NCBI GenBank assembly: GCA_030693565.1
Contig: JAUYAJ010000670.1
Location: forward strand, 1-5,294
Direction: 5' to 3'
Length of the DNA: 5,294 nt
From: Rubrivivax sp.
Lineage (GTDB): Bacteria; Pseudomonadota; Gammaproteobacteria; Burkholderiales; Burkholderiaceae_C
This document shows, in pieces, positions 1 to 5,294 of the stretch (position 1 is its first letter; each line of letters starts with the position of its first letter). The notes under the pieces are model-generated. The model worked only from the letters and a program-made list of their open reading frames with translations, made no database searches and was not told where the DNA came from. A program made the translations under genes and the position numbers.

Positions 1-1658
1 TGCAGGCGGGACATCGCGGCTGCCACCGCAGCGGCGTCGGCGGGCGCCACCGCGTCGACTTCCAGGTCGACCAAGGCCGCTTCGAGCGGCGCGCGCATCG
101 TCGCCACCGCCAGGTCCACGCCGGCGGCGTTGGCGCGTGCCGGGCCGTAGAGATCACGCGGCAGCGCCAGCCCGGGCGTGCCCGGGCCCAGCGCCAGTGG
201 CGAGCTCAGCAACTGCTCGGCGCTGACCTGCTCGTCGGCCAGCTGGTGGACGAACGACGAGTTGGCGCCGTTCTCCAGCAGCCGGCGCACCAGGTAGGCC
301 AGCAGGTCGCGGTGTTCGCCAACCGGGGCGTAGATGCGCACCGGCACGGCCTGGCCGCCGGGCTTGGCCAGCTCGCGATAAATGCCGCTGCCCATGCCGT
401 GCAGGCGCTGCATCTCGAAGTCGGCGCCGGCGGCGCGCGCCATCTGCACGATGGCAGCGATGGTGCCGGCGTTGTGGGTGGCGAACTGCGGGTAGATGCA
501 GTCGGCATGGCCGATCAGCGCCTGCGCGCAGGCCAGGTAGGACAGATCGGTGTGCGCCTTGCGCGTGAACACCGGATAACCTGGCAGGCCGCCCTCCTGG
601 GCGCGCTTGATCTCGCCGTCCCAGTAAGCGCCCTTGACCAGCCGCACCATCACGCGCAGCCGGTGGCGGCGGGCGCTGGCGGCCACCGCTGCCACGCAGT
701 CCAGCGCACGCGTCTGGTACGCCTGCAGCGCCAGCCCCAGGCCTTGCCACTGCGGGTGGTGCGCCGCCACCCAGGCGGCGACGGTGTCGAAGAGTTCAAG
801 CGACAGTTCCAGCCGGTCGCTTTCCTCGGCGTCGATGGTCAGGTTGAGGTTGGCCTGCGCTGCGGCCGCCACCAGGCTCAGCAGGCGCGGCAGCAGCTCA
901 GTGCGCACGGCGTCGCGCTGACTGTCCTCGTAGCGCGCAAACAGCGCGCTGAGCTTGATCGAGATGCCGTCGGCCTGCATCGGCGACGCCGCCACCCGGC
1001 CGCCGGCGATGGCGGCAACGGCCTGGGCGTAGCTGGCCAGGTAGCGCTGGGCGTCACGTTCGCTGCGCGCGCCTTCGCCCAGCATGTCGTAGCTGAAACG
1101 AAGCTGCGGCTGCGCCTTGCGCTGGGCCGCGGCCTCGGTCATGGCTTCCTGGATCTGGCGGCCGAGCACAAACTGCCGGCCCAGCAGCTGGATGGCACGC
1201 AAGGTGGCGCCGACGACGCTGCGCGAACCCAGGCGCTGCAGCAAACCGGGCGGGTGGTCGCTGGCGGGCAGGAACTTCTTGCTCAGCGCGATGGCGCTGG
1301 CCGACAAACCGGCCAGCAGCCGGTGCGGGCTGCCTTCGGCGGCGCTGTCGAAGTCGGCGCGGCCGAGCTGGTCGGCAGTGAGCGCGATCGCGGTCTCGGC
1401 GTCGGGCACGCGCAGCAAGGCCTCGGCCAGCCGCATCAGCGCCAGCCCTTCGGCGCTGGAGATCGGGTATTCGCGCAGCAGCGACTCCAGGGCCCAGAAC
1501 GGCGCCGGCTGGGCCCGCACCGCCTGCACCCAGGGCCGCGCCATCGCCACCACCGCCGGCCAGTCGAGCCGGCCTTGCAGCGCGGCGTGCGCCGCGGCCA
1601 CAACCGCCGCCTCCGGTCGGTAGGGGAAAGGCAGGCGGCTGGGCGGGGCTGTGGTCAT
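1..1658 (-). CDS. putA: Bifunctional proline dehydrogenase / L-glutamate gamma-semialdehyde dehydrogenase PutA, N-terminal part (cut by window edge)
   Basis: PutA oxidises proline to pyrroline-5-carboxylate with FAD, passing electrons to the membrane quinone pool, then oxidises the semialdehyde to glutamate with NAD. The 552 codons seen cover the helical N-terminal region (about 1-180) and the FAD-binding proline dehydrogenase barrel (about 185-475). Family motifs read in order: GISIKLSAL (231-239), TIDAEE (274-279), MVRLVKGAYWD (337-347), YPVFTRKAHTD (361-371), YPQFATHN (389-396), LHGMG (419-423), RIYAPVG (441-447) and YLVRRLLENGA (455-465). K235, D276, Y443, R458 and R459 match the substrate-site residues E. 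coli K329, D370, Y540, R555 and R556. The linker PRDLYG (500-505) precedes the dehydrogenase half, which lies outside the window. The start is firm: ATG with AGGAG six nt upstream, and an in-frame TAA (complement of 1698-1700) 14 codons before it. The protein therefore lacks the ribbon-helix-helix DNA-binding domain of E. coli PutA. It is divergent from an Lrp-type regulator. Identification is very secure. Confidence 0.97.
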   Translation of the reverse strand, partial: MTTAPPSRLPFPYRPEAAVVAAAHAALQGRLDWPAVVAMARPWVQAVRAQPAPFWALESLLREYPISSAEGLALMRLAEALLRVPDAETAIALTADQLGRADFDSAAEGSPHRLLAGLSASAIALSKKFLPASDHPPGLLQRLGSRSVVGATLRAIQLLGRQFVLGRQIQEAMTEAAAQRKAQPQLRFSYDMLGEGARSERDAQRYLASYAQAVAAIAGGRVAASPMQADGISIKLSALFARYEDSQRDAVRTELLPRLLSLVAAAAQANLNLTIDAEESDRLELSLELFDTVAAWVAAHHPQWQGLGLALQAYQTRALDCVAAVAASARRHRLRVMVRLVKGAYWDGEIKRAQEGGLPGYPVFTRKAHTDLSYLACAQALIGHADCIYPQFATHNAGTIAAIVQMARAAGADFEMQRLHGMGSGIYRELAKPGGQAVPVRIYAPVGEHRDLLAYLVRRLLENGANSSFVHQLADEQVSAEQLLSSPLALGPGTPGLALPRDLYGPARANAAGVDLAVATMRAPLEAALVDLEVDAVAPADAAAVAAAMSRL

Positions 1659-1664
1659 GTAGGT

Positions 1665-1669
1665 CTCCT
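1665..1669 (-). promoter_or_regulatory. Ribosome binding site of putA
   Basis: AGGAG on the minus strand lies six nt before the putA ATG. It fixes the start together with the upstream in-frame stop, and so supports the absence of an N-terminal DNA-binding domain. Confidence 0.8.
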
Positions 1670-1744
1670 GGGCGGGCGATTCCGAGAGATGCGCAGCTTA
1701 GACCGACCGGCGCGGAGAAGGATGCGGACTTGCGCAGCGATCGC

Positions 1745-1750
1745 GGAGAA
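1745..1750 (+). promoter_or_regulatory. Ribosome binding site that decides the regulator start
   Basis: GGAGAA lies nine nt before ATG 1760. A second copy, GGAGAAGG at 1714-1721, lies eight nt before an in-frame TTG at 1730, so a form ten residues longer is possible. ATG 1760 is preferred because it gives a 164-residue protein, the same length as E. coli Lrp. Confidence 0.6.
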
Positions 1751-1759
1751 TCCTGCACC

Positions 1760-2254
1760 ATGGAATCCGACGACACCGGCCCGGCGCGCGGCGACCGCGG
1801 CCTGGACAAGATCGACGCCCGCATCCTGCGCGTGCTGCAGAGCGACGGCCGCATCAGCAACCTCAAGCTCGCCGAGACCGTGCACCTGTCGCCCACGGCG
1901 GTGCTCGAGCGCGTCAAACGCCTGACACGCGAGGGCTACATCCTGGGCTACGAGGCGCGGCTCAACCCGCTGAAACTGGGCGCCGGGCTGCTGGTGTTCG
2001 TCGAGATCCTGCTCGACCGCACGGTGCACGACGTCATGGACACCTTCAAGGCCGCCGTCCAGGTGCGCCCGGAGATCCTCGAGGCCCACCTGGTGGCGGG
2101 CGGCTTCGACTACCTGCTGAAAACGCGTGTGGCCGACATGGCCGCCTACCGGCAATTCATCGGCAGCGTGATCTGGACCCTGCCCGGCGTGCGCGAGACG
2201 CGCACCTACGCGGTGATGGAAGAGGTCAAGAACAGCACTCAGCTGTCGGTGTGA
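1760..2254 (+). CDS. Lrp/AsnC family transcriptional regulator, Lrp-like, divergent from putA (candidate proline-responsive PutR-type regulator)
   Basis: The 164-residue protein has the two standard domains of the feast/famine regulators. The N-terminal winged helix-turn-helix spans about 15-65 (LDKIDARILRVLQSDGRIS, then the recognition-helix region LSPTAVLERVKRL at 43-55). The C-terminal ligand-binding RAM domain spans about 75-160 (LLVFVEI at 77-83, HLVAGGFDYLLKTRV at 110-124, LPGVRETRTYAVMEEVK at 141-157). These stretches align closely and without gaps to E. coli Lrp, of which only the first few residues clearly differ. Members of this family form dimers that assemble into octamers or hexadecamers and sense amino acids. 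Position, divergent from a PutA that cannot bind DNA itself, suggests that it activates putA in response to proline, as PutR/Lrp-type proteins do in several proteobacteria. That role is inferred; a global Lrp or branched-chain-amino-acid regulator (BkdR-like) is the alternative. An in-frame TTG at 1730 is a possible earlier start. Confidence 0.93.
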   Translation: MESDDTGPARGDRGLDKIDARILRVLQSDGRISNLKLAETVHLSPTAVLERVKRLTREGYILGYEARLNPLKLGAGLLVFVEILLDRTVHDVMDTFKAAVQVRPEILEAHLVAGGFDYLLKTRVADMAAYRQFIGSVIWTLPGVRETRTYAVMEEVKNSTQLSV

Positions 2255-2278
2255 CGCTGGGCCTGCTCTGACCCAGCG
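2255..2278. terminator. Candidate bidirectional terminator hairpin between convergent genes
   Basis: CGCTGGG (2255-2261) pairs with CCCAGCG (2272-2278) around a 10-nt loop. It begins directly after the regulator stop codon and lies just before the end of yggS. The position between convergent genes fits transcription termination on both strands. No T-run follows on either side and the stem is only 7 bp, so intrinsic termination would be weak. Confidence 0.4.
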
Positions 2279-2281
2279 GCG

Positions 2282-2974
2282 TCAGCGCGCGCCGAAGATC
2301 GCGCTGCCGACCCGCACCAGCGTCGCGCCTTCCTGGACCGCCGCCTCGAGGTCGGCACTCATCCCCATCGACAAGGTGTCCAGCGCCAGCCCCTGAGCCT
2401 TCAGCGCCTGCAGCAGCTCGCGCAGCGCCCGGTGCGGCTGGCGCTGGGCGTCGAAGTCGGGCGCAGGCTCGGGAATCGCCATCAGCCCGCGCAGCACGAC
2501 GCGCTCTGGCGGCAGCGCCGCCACCGCCTGAGCAATGGCCGGCACCTCCGACGGCAGCAGCCCGCTCTTGCTGGCTTGCCCGCTGATGTTGACCTGCAGG
2601 CACAGCTGCAGCGGCGCCAGCCAGGCCGGCCGCTGGTCGGCCAGGCGCTGGGCAATCTTCAGCCGGTCGACGGTGTGCACCCAGTCAAAAGCCTCGGCGA
2701 CGACGCGGGTCTTGTTGCTTTGCAGCGGCCCGATGAAATGCCATTCGAGCTGCGGCCGCAGGTCGACCAGGGCGTCGATCTTGGCCACGGCCTCCTGGAC
2801 GTAGTTCTCGCCGAAGGCGCGCTGGCCGGCGCCGTGGGCGGCGCGCACCGCGGCGGCGTCGAAAGTCTTGCTGACGGCCACCAGCGTGACGCTTTGCGCG
2901 TCGCGACCGGCCTTGAGTGCCGCCTGGGCCATGCGCTGCTTCACTTCTTGCAGCCTGCTGTCGATGCTGACCAT
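2282..2974 (-). CDS. yggS: YggS/PLPBP family pyridoxal-5'-phosphate homeostasis protein
   Basis: This cytoplasmic PLP-binding protein has an alanine-racemase-type fold but no known catalytic activity. It buffers or delivers PLP, and its loss in other bacteria disturbs vitamin B6 and amino-acid pools. At 230 residues it is close to E. coli YggS (234). Family motifs: VAVSKTF (32-38) with the PLP lysine K36 at the same number as in E. coli, then FGENYVQEA, WHFIGPLQSNK, VHTVDRL, LQVNISGQASKSGL, RGLMAIPEP, LSMGMSADLEAAV and the terminal GSAIFGAR. ATG 2974 is chosen because the homology starts there and AGGAGG stands 11 nt upstream; an extension of 12 codons to 3010 is open but has no family resemblance. 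It converges on the lrp-like gene and is divergent from pilT. yggS next to pilus retraction genes is a familiar arrangement in beta- and gammaproteobacteria; no functional link is known to me. Confidence 0.96.
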   Translation of the reverse strand: MVSIDSRLQEVKQRMAQAALKAGRDAQSVTLVAVSKTFDAAAVRAAHGAGQRAFGENYVQEAVAKIDALVDLRPQLEWHFIGPLQSNKTRVVAEAFDWVHTVDRLKIAQRLADQRPAWLAPLQLCLQVNISGQASKSGLLPSEVPAIAQAVAALPPERVVLRGLMAIPEPAPDFDAQRQPHRALRELLQALKAQGLALDTLSMGMSADLEAAVQEGATLVRVGSAIFGAR

Positions 2975-2977
2975 AAT
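2948..2977 (+). promoter_or_regulatory. Candidate sigma70-like promoter for pilT
   Basis: TTGCAG (2948-2953; three of six match TTGACA) and CATAAT (2972-2977; five of six match TATAAT) are separated by 18 nt. Transcription would start near 2984, leaving a leader of about 29 nt. The -10 overlaps the yggS start codon. The AT-rich hexamer stands out in this GC-rich region; the -35 is weak. Confidence 0.4.
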
Positions 2978-2985
2978 CCCCCGGA

Positions 2986-2991
2986 CCTCCT
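2986..2991 (-). promoter_or_regulatory. Ribosome binding site of yggS
   Basis: A full AGGAGG on the minus strand ends 11 nt before ATG 2974. The spacing is longer than usual, but this is the only strong Shine-Dalgarno match nearby and it favours this start over the upstream in-frame extension. Confidence 0.6.
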
Positions 2992-3012
2992 GCGCTTTGC
3001 TGCGCACCATTC

Positions 3013-4056
3013 ATGGACATCACCCAGCTACTGGCCTTTTCAGTCAAGAACAAGGCCTCGGACCTGCATCTGTCGGCAGGCTTGCCGCCGATGATCCGCG
3101 TTCACGGCGACGTGCGCCGCATCAACGTCGAACCGCTGGACCACAAGATGGTGCACGACATGGTGTACGACATCATGAACGATGCCCAGCGCAAGATGTA
3201 CGAAGACACGCTGGAGTGCGACTTCAGCTTCGAGATCCAGGGCCTGGCGCGCTTTCGCGTCAACGCCTTCAACCAGAACCGCGGTGCTGGCGCCGTCTTC
3301 CGCACCATTCCGAGCAAGATCCTGACGCTCGAGCAGCTGGGCACGCCCAAGGTCTTTGCCGAACTGGCGCTCAAGCCGCGCGGCATGGTGCTGGTCACCG
3401 GCCCCACCGGCTCGGGCAAGAGCACGACGCTGGCGGCGATGGTCAACCACCTGAACGAGAACGAGTACGGCCATGTGCTGACGGTCGAAGACCCGATCGA
3501 ATTCGTTCACGAGAGCAAGAAGTGCCTGATCAACCAGCGCGAGGTCGGCCCGCACACGCTGAGCTTCAACAACGCCTTGCGCTCGGCGCTGCGCGAAGAT
3601 CCGGACGCCATCCTGGTCGGCGAGTTGCGTGACCTGGAGACCATCCGCCTGGCGCTGACCGCCGCCGAGACCGGCCACCTGGTGTTCGGCACCCTGCACA
3701 CCAGCAGCGCGGCCAAGACGGTCGACCGCGTGGTCGACGTGTTCCCGGCGGCCGAAAAGGAAATGGTGCGCTCGATGCTGTCCGAGTCGCTGGTGGCGGT
3801 GATCTCGCAGACGCTGTGCAAGCTCAAGGACGGCAGCGGCCGCGCCGCAGCGCACGAGATCATGCTCGGCACCTCGGCGATCAAGAACCTGATCCGCGAG
3901 AACAAGATCGCGCAGATGTATTCGTCGATCCAGACCGGCCAGAACCTGGGCATGCAGACGCTGGACCAGAACCTGGCCGATCTGGTGCGCCGCAACGTGA
4001 TCTCACCGGCCGAAGCACGTTCCAAGGCCAAGATCCCCGAGAACTTTCCCGGCTGA
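3013..4056 (+). CDS. pilT: Type IV pilus retraction ATPase PilT
   Basis: PilT is the hexameric motor at the cytoplasmic base of the type IV pilus that powers pilus retraction, and so twitching motility and DNA uptake. The 347-residue length is normal for PilT. The N-terminal PAS-like domain spans about 1-100 (KASDLHLSAGLPP at 14-26). The RecA-like domain follows: Walker A GPTGSGKST at 130-138 (K136), Asp box VEDPIEF at 158-164, Walker B with catalytic E204 in ILVGELRD (200-207), and His box GHLVFGTLHT at 221-230. The PilT-specific AIRNLIRE motif is present as AIKNLIRE (289-296), which separates it from PilB and PilU. VGELRD, rather than the common VGEMRD, is a mild change. The ATG has no clear Shine-Dalgarno sequence, only a weak purine context. 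It is divergent from yggS by 38 nt and is followed after 17 nt by a nucleotide-binding protein gene and then pilU, probably in one operon. Confidence 0.98.
   Translation: MDITQLLAFSVKNKASDLHLSAGLPPMIRVHGDVRRINVEPLDHKMVHDMVYDIMNDAQRKMYEDTLECDFSFEIQGLARFRVNAFNQNRGAGAVFRTIPSKILTLEQLGTPKVFAELALKPRGMVLVTGPTGSGKSTTLAAMVNHLNENEYGHVLTVEDPIEFVHESKKCLINQREVGPHTLSFNNALRSALREDPDAILVGELRDLETIRLALTAAETGHLVFGTLHTSSAAKTVDRVVDVFPAAEKEMVRSMLSESLVAVISQTLCKLKDGSGRAAAHEIMLGTSAIKNLIRENKIAQMYSSIQTGQNLGMQTLDQNLADLVRRNVISPAEARSKAKIPENFPG
3019..3047 (-). promoter_or_regulatory. Candidate sigma70-like promoter for yggS, inside the pilT start
   Basis: On the minus strand TTGACT (complement of 3042-3047; five of six match TTGACA) is followed after 17 nt by GGTGAT (complement of 3019-3024; three of six match TATAAT). 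Transcription would start around 3012. The -35 is good and the -10 poor, so this is tentative. Confidence 0.28.
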
Positions 4057-4073
4057 ATGCCCCGAGAACGCTG

Positions 4074-4625
4074 ATGAAGTTTGCCGACACCGTCCTCGAG
4101 CTGCCACTGGTGACCTGGCCGCAGCGCGCCGCCAAGCTCAAGGCCAGCCCCGTGTCCGCCGCTGAAGCCGCGCCGCTGCTGGGCGCGCTGTGGTCGGGCG
4201 GGCGCCTGCCCGGCCGGCTCGACGACGACGCCTTGCGCCGGTTCGCCGCGCGCTTGCAGTTCGTGCGCGTGGCCAGCGCCAGCCGGCTGATCGAACAGGA
4301 CGAGCCGGGCGACTTCATGCTCATCGTGCTCGACGGCACCGTCAGCGTCGACCTCGCCCCCGGCGCCGGCCCCAGCGCCCGGCTGGCCGAAGCGCGCGCC
4401 GGTGACGTGCTCGGTGAAATGGCCTTGCTGGACGCCGGGCCGCGGCTGTCGAGCTGCACCACACGCAGCGCCTGCACCTTGGCCGTGCTGGAGATGGACG
4501 CGCTGGCCGCGCTGATGAAGGACGACGCGCCGCTGGCCGTGGTCGTGCTGGCCGCACTGGCGCGCAAGCTCTCGCTGCGACTGCGCCAGGCCAGCTCGCG
4601 GCTGTCGGTGCTGTTGTCGGCCTGA
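4074..4625 (+). CDS. Stand-alone cyclic nucleotide-binding domain protein between pilT and pilU
   Basis: The 183-residue protein holds one Crp-type cyclic-nucleotide-binding beta-roll, about residues 45-150. Signs of it are LQFVRVASASRLIEQDEPGDFMLIVLDG-like spacing (61-88, with GDFMLIVLDGTVSV at 79-92) and the phosphate-binding cassette GDVLGEMALLDAGPR at 110-124. In the cassette the glutamate (E115) and arginine (R124) that hold ribose and phosphate in cAMP-binding members are kept. The N-terminal 40 or so residues are of unknown type. The C-terminal part (about 141-183) is helical and alanine/leucine-rich, and contains no helix-turn-helix. So it is not a Crp/Fnr transcription factor, and the most likely role is a sensor acting by protein contact. 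Its place between the two retraction ATPase genes suggests a job in pilus retraction; that is inference. The ligand (cAMP, cGMP or another) cannot be read from the sequence. Start ATG 4074 has only a weak GAGAA upstream and overlaps the stop of a five-codon mini-ORF at 4057-4074. No transmembrane segment or signal peptide is seen. Confidence 0.88.
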   Translation: MKFADTVLELPLVTWPQRAAKLKASPVSAAEAAPLLGALWSGGRLPGRLDDDALRRFAARLQFVRVASASRLIEQDEPGDFMLIVLDGTVSVDLAPGAGPSARLAEARAGDVLGEMALLDAGPRLSSCTTRSACTLAVLEMDALAALMKDDAPLAVVVLAALARKLSLRLRQASSRLSVLLSA

Positions 4626-4651
4626 GACGCTCACCAGCATGCCCATGCAAC

Positions 4652-4656
4652 AAGGA
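4652..4656 (+). promoter_or_regulatory. Ribosome binding site of pilU
   Basis: AAGGA lies seven nt before ATG 4664 and picks this start over two upstream ATGs (4639, 4645), which are in another frame and reach a stop at 4672-4674. Confidence 0.65.
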
Positions 4657-4663
4657 CCCCTCG

Positions 4664-5294
4664 ATGGAACGTGACCAGGCCTCCAAGTTCGTCAACGACT
4701 TGCTGCGGCTGATGATCAGCCGCAATGGCTCGGACCTGTTCCTGACCGCTGACTTCCCACCCGCCATCAAGGTCGACGGCAAGGTCACCAAGGTCAGCCC
4801 GCAGCCGCTGACGGCGCAGCACACGCTGCAGCTGGCGCGTGCGGTGATGAACGACAAGCAGGCCGCCGAGTTCGAGCGCACCAAGGAGTGCAACTTCGCC
4901 ATCTCGCCGGGCGGCGTCGGTCGCTTTCGTGTCAATGCCTTCATGCAGCAAGGCTGCGTCGGCCTGGTGCTGCGCACGATTCCGGCCACGCTGCCGACCA
5001 TCGAGGGTCTGAAGCTGCCTGCGGTGCTGAAGGAAGTTGCGCTGACCCAGCGCGGCCTGGTGATCTTCGTCGGCGCCACCGGCTCGGGCAAGAGCACCTC
5101 GCTGGCGGCGATGGTCGACCACCGCAACGAAAACTCCTACGGCCACATCATCACCATCGAAGACCCGGTCGAATTCGTCCACCCGCACAAGAACTGCATC
5201 GTCACCCAGCGCGAAGTGGGCCTGGACACCGACGGCTGGGAGCAGGCGCTGAAGAACACCTTGCGGCAGGCGCCCGACGTCATCCTGATGGGCG
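4664..5294 (+). CDS. pilU: Type IV pilus retraction ATPase PilU, N-terminal part (cut by window edge)
   Basis: PilU is the PilT paralogue that works with PilT as an accessory retraction motor and supports retraction under load. The 210 residues seen hold the N-terminal PAS-like domain (about 1-100, with NGSDLFLTADFPPAIKV at 21-37) and the first half of the RecA-like domain: Walker A GATGSGKST at 137-145 (K143) and Asp box IEDPVEFVH at 165-173. The window stops after VILMG, one base into the codon where the catalytic glutamate of the Walker B region (usually LMGEIRD) is expected, so that residue cannot be checked. PilU features rather than PilT: GATGSGKS in place of GPTGSGKS, the SPGGVGRFRVNAF region and the ILMG form of Walker B. 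It follows the nucleotide-binding gene by 38 nt on the same strand, and the whole block reads as a pilT-sensor-pilU operon. Confidence 0.96.
   Translation, partial: MERDQASKFVNDLLRLMISRNGSDLFLTADFPPAIKVDGKVTKVSPQPLTAQHTLQLARAVMNDKQAAEFERTKECNFAISPGGVGRFRVNAFMQQGCVGLVLRTIPATLPTIEGLKLPAVLKEVALTQRGLVIFVGATGSGKSTSLAAMVDHRNENSYGHIITIEDPVEFVHPHKNCIVTQREVGLDTDGWEQALKNTLRQAPDVILMG

Larger units (their letters stand above)
1659..1759. promoter_or_regulatory. Divergent putA / lrp-type regulator control region
   Basis: This 101-nt gap separates two divergent starts and must hold at least part of both promoters. I see no convincing -35/-10 pair on either strand. On the putA strand the best -10-like stretch is TCTAAG, without a good -35 partner. 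Visible structure: the palindrome-containing octamer TGCGCAGC occurs twice (1690-1697 and 1731-1738), 41 bp apart; CGCGGAGAA occurs twice (1711-1719 and 1742-1750), 31 bp apart; and there is an 8-bp perfect palindrome GCGATCGC at 1737-1744. Spacings near whole helical turns would suit a multimeric Lrp-family protein, but assignment as operators is inference. The second CGCGGAGAA copy also contains the ribosome binding site of the regulator. Confidence 0.5.

Noticed and set aside
1737..1744. The 8-bp palindrome GCGATCGC as a specific operator
   Set aside because: GC-rich octamer palindromes of this kind arise often by chance and no second copy is seen in the gap; it is noted only as part of the control region.
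246..1925. A 559-codon open frame on the plus strand opposite putA
   Set aside because: It is antisense to a certain putA, is rich in R, A, G, Q and H as expected for a GC-rich shadow frame, shows no known domain, and runs across the regulator start.
1054..2155. Long minus-strand open frames (1054-1917 and 1655-2155) over the putA start and the regulator
   Set aside because: They lie in frames other than putA and antisense to the Lrp-like gene; composition is low-complexity and no domain is recognisable.
2432..3094. A 220-codon plus-strand open frame opposite yggS
   Set aside because: It is antisense to a complete YggS with all family motifs, overlaps the pilT start, and shows no protein family resemblance.
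4074..4625. Annotation of the nucleotide-binding protein as a Crp/Fnr transcription factor
   Set aside because: The C-terminal region is short and has no helix-turn-helix; the gene ends about 40 residues after the binding domain.
3040..4646. Long minus-strand open frames opposite pilT and the nucleotide-binding gene (3040-3855, 3507-4646, 3881-4567)
   Set aside because: The sense strand holds clear PilT and nucleotide-binding motifs; the antisense products have shadow-like composition and no plausible start signals.
3404..5116. Near-identical DNA stretches in pilT (3404-3444) and pilU (5076-5116), including a 22-bp exact match
   Set aside because: These are the Walker A codons of two paralogous ATPases. 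Shared ancestry and codon bias explain them; they are not a mobile repeat.

Overview
The window is high-GC DNA with a strong G/C bias at third codon positions. It is almost wholly coding, with short gaps. The gene set (a PutA without a DNA-binding domain, a divergent Lrp-type regulator, yggS divergent from pilT, and a cyclic-nucleotide-binding gene between pilT and pilU) suggests a betaproteobacterium of the order Burkholderiales, perhaps the Rubrivivax/Leptothrix/Ideonella side. That placement is inference from gene content and protein resemblance; no search was run.

Left part (1-2254): proline catabolism. The minus strand carries the first 552 codons of putA, covering the whole proline dehydrogenase domain; the aldehyde dehydrogenase half lies beyond position 1. 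Divergent from it across a 101-nt gap is a 164-residue Lrp/AsnC regulator closely resembling E. coli Lrp, the likely local regulator of putA. An in-frame TAA just upstream of the putA start shows that this PutA has no N-terminal ribbon-helix-helix domain, so it should not regulate itself as E. coli PutA does. This fits regulation by the neighbour.

Middle (2255-3012): the regulator gene converges on yggS (PLP homeostasis protein, minus strand). A small hairpin in the 27-nt gap may end transcription from both sides. yggS is divergent from pilT with only 38 nt between start codons. Plausible sigma70-like promoters for the two genes overlap the neighbouring gene starts.

Right part (3013-5294): a compact plus-strand type IV pilus retraction cluster. 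It holds pilT (complete, 347 aa), a 183-residue stand-alone cyclic-nucleotide-binding-domain protein, and pilU (first 210 residues; cut one base into the codon expected to encode the catalytic glutamate). Gaps of 17 and 38 nt suggest one operon. The most interesting element is the small sensor-like protein between the two retraction ATPases. It keeps the key phosphate-binding-cassette residues and has no DNA-binding domain, so it may link a nucleotide second messenger to pilus retraction. No RNA genes, insertion sequences, CRISPR arrays or prophage signs were seen.
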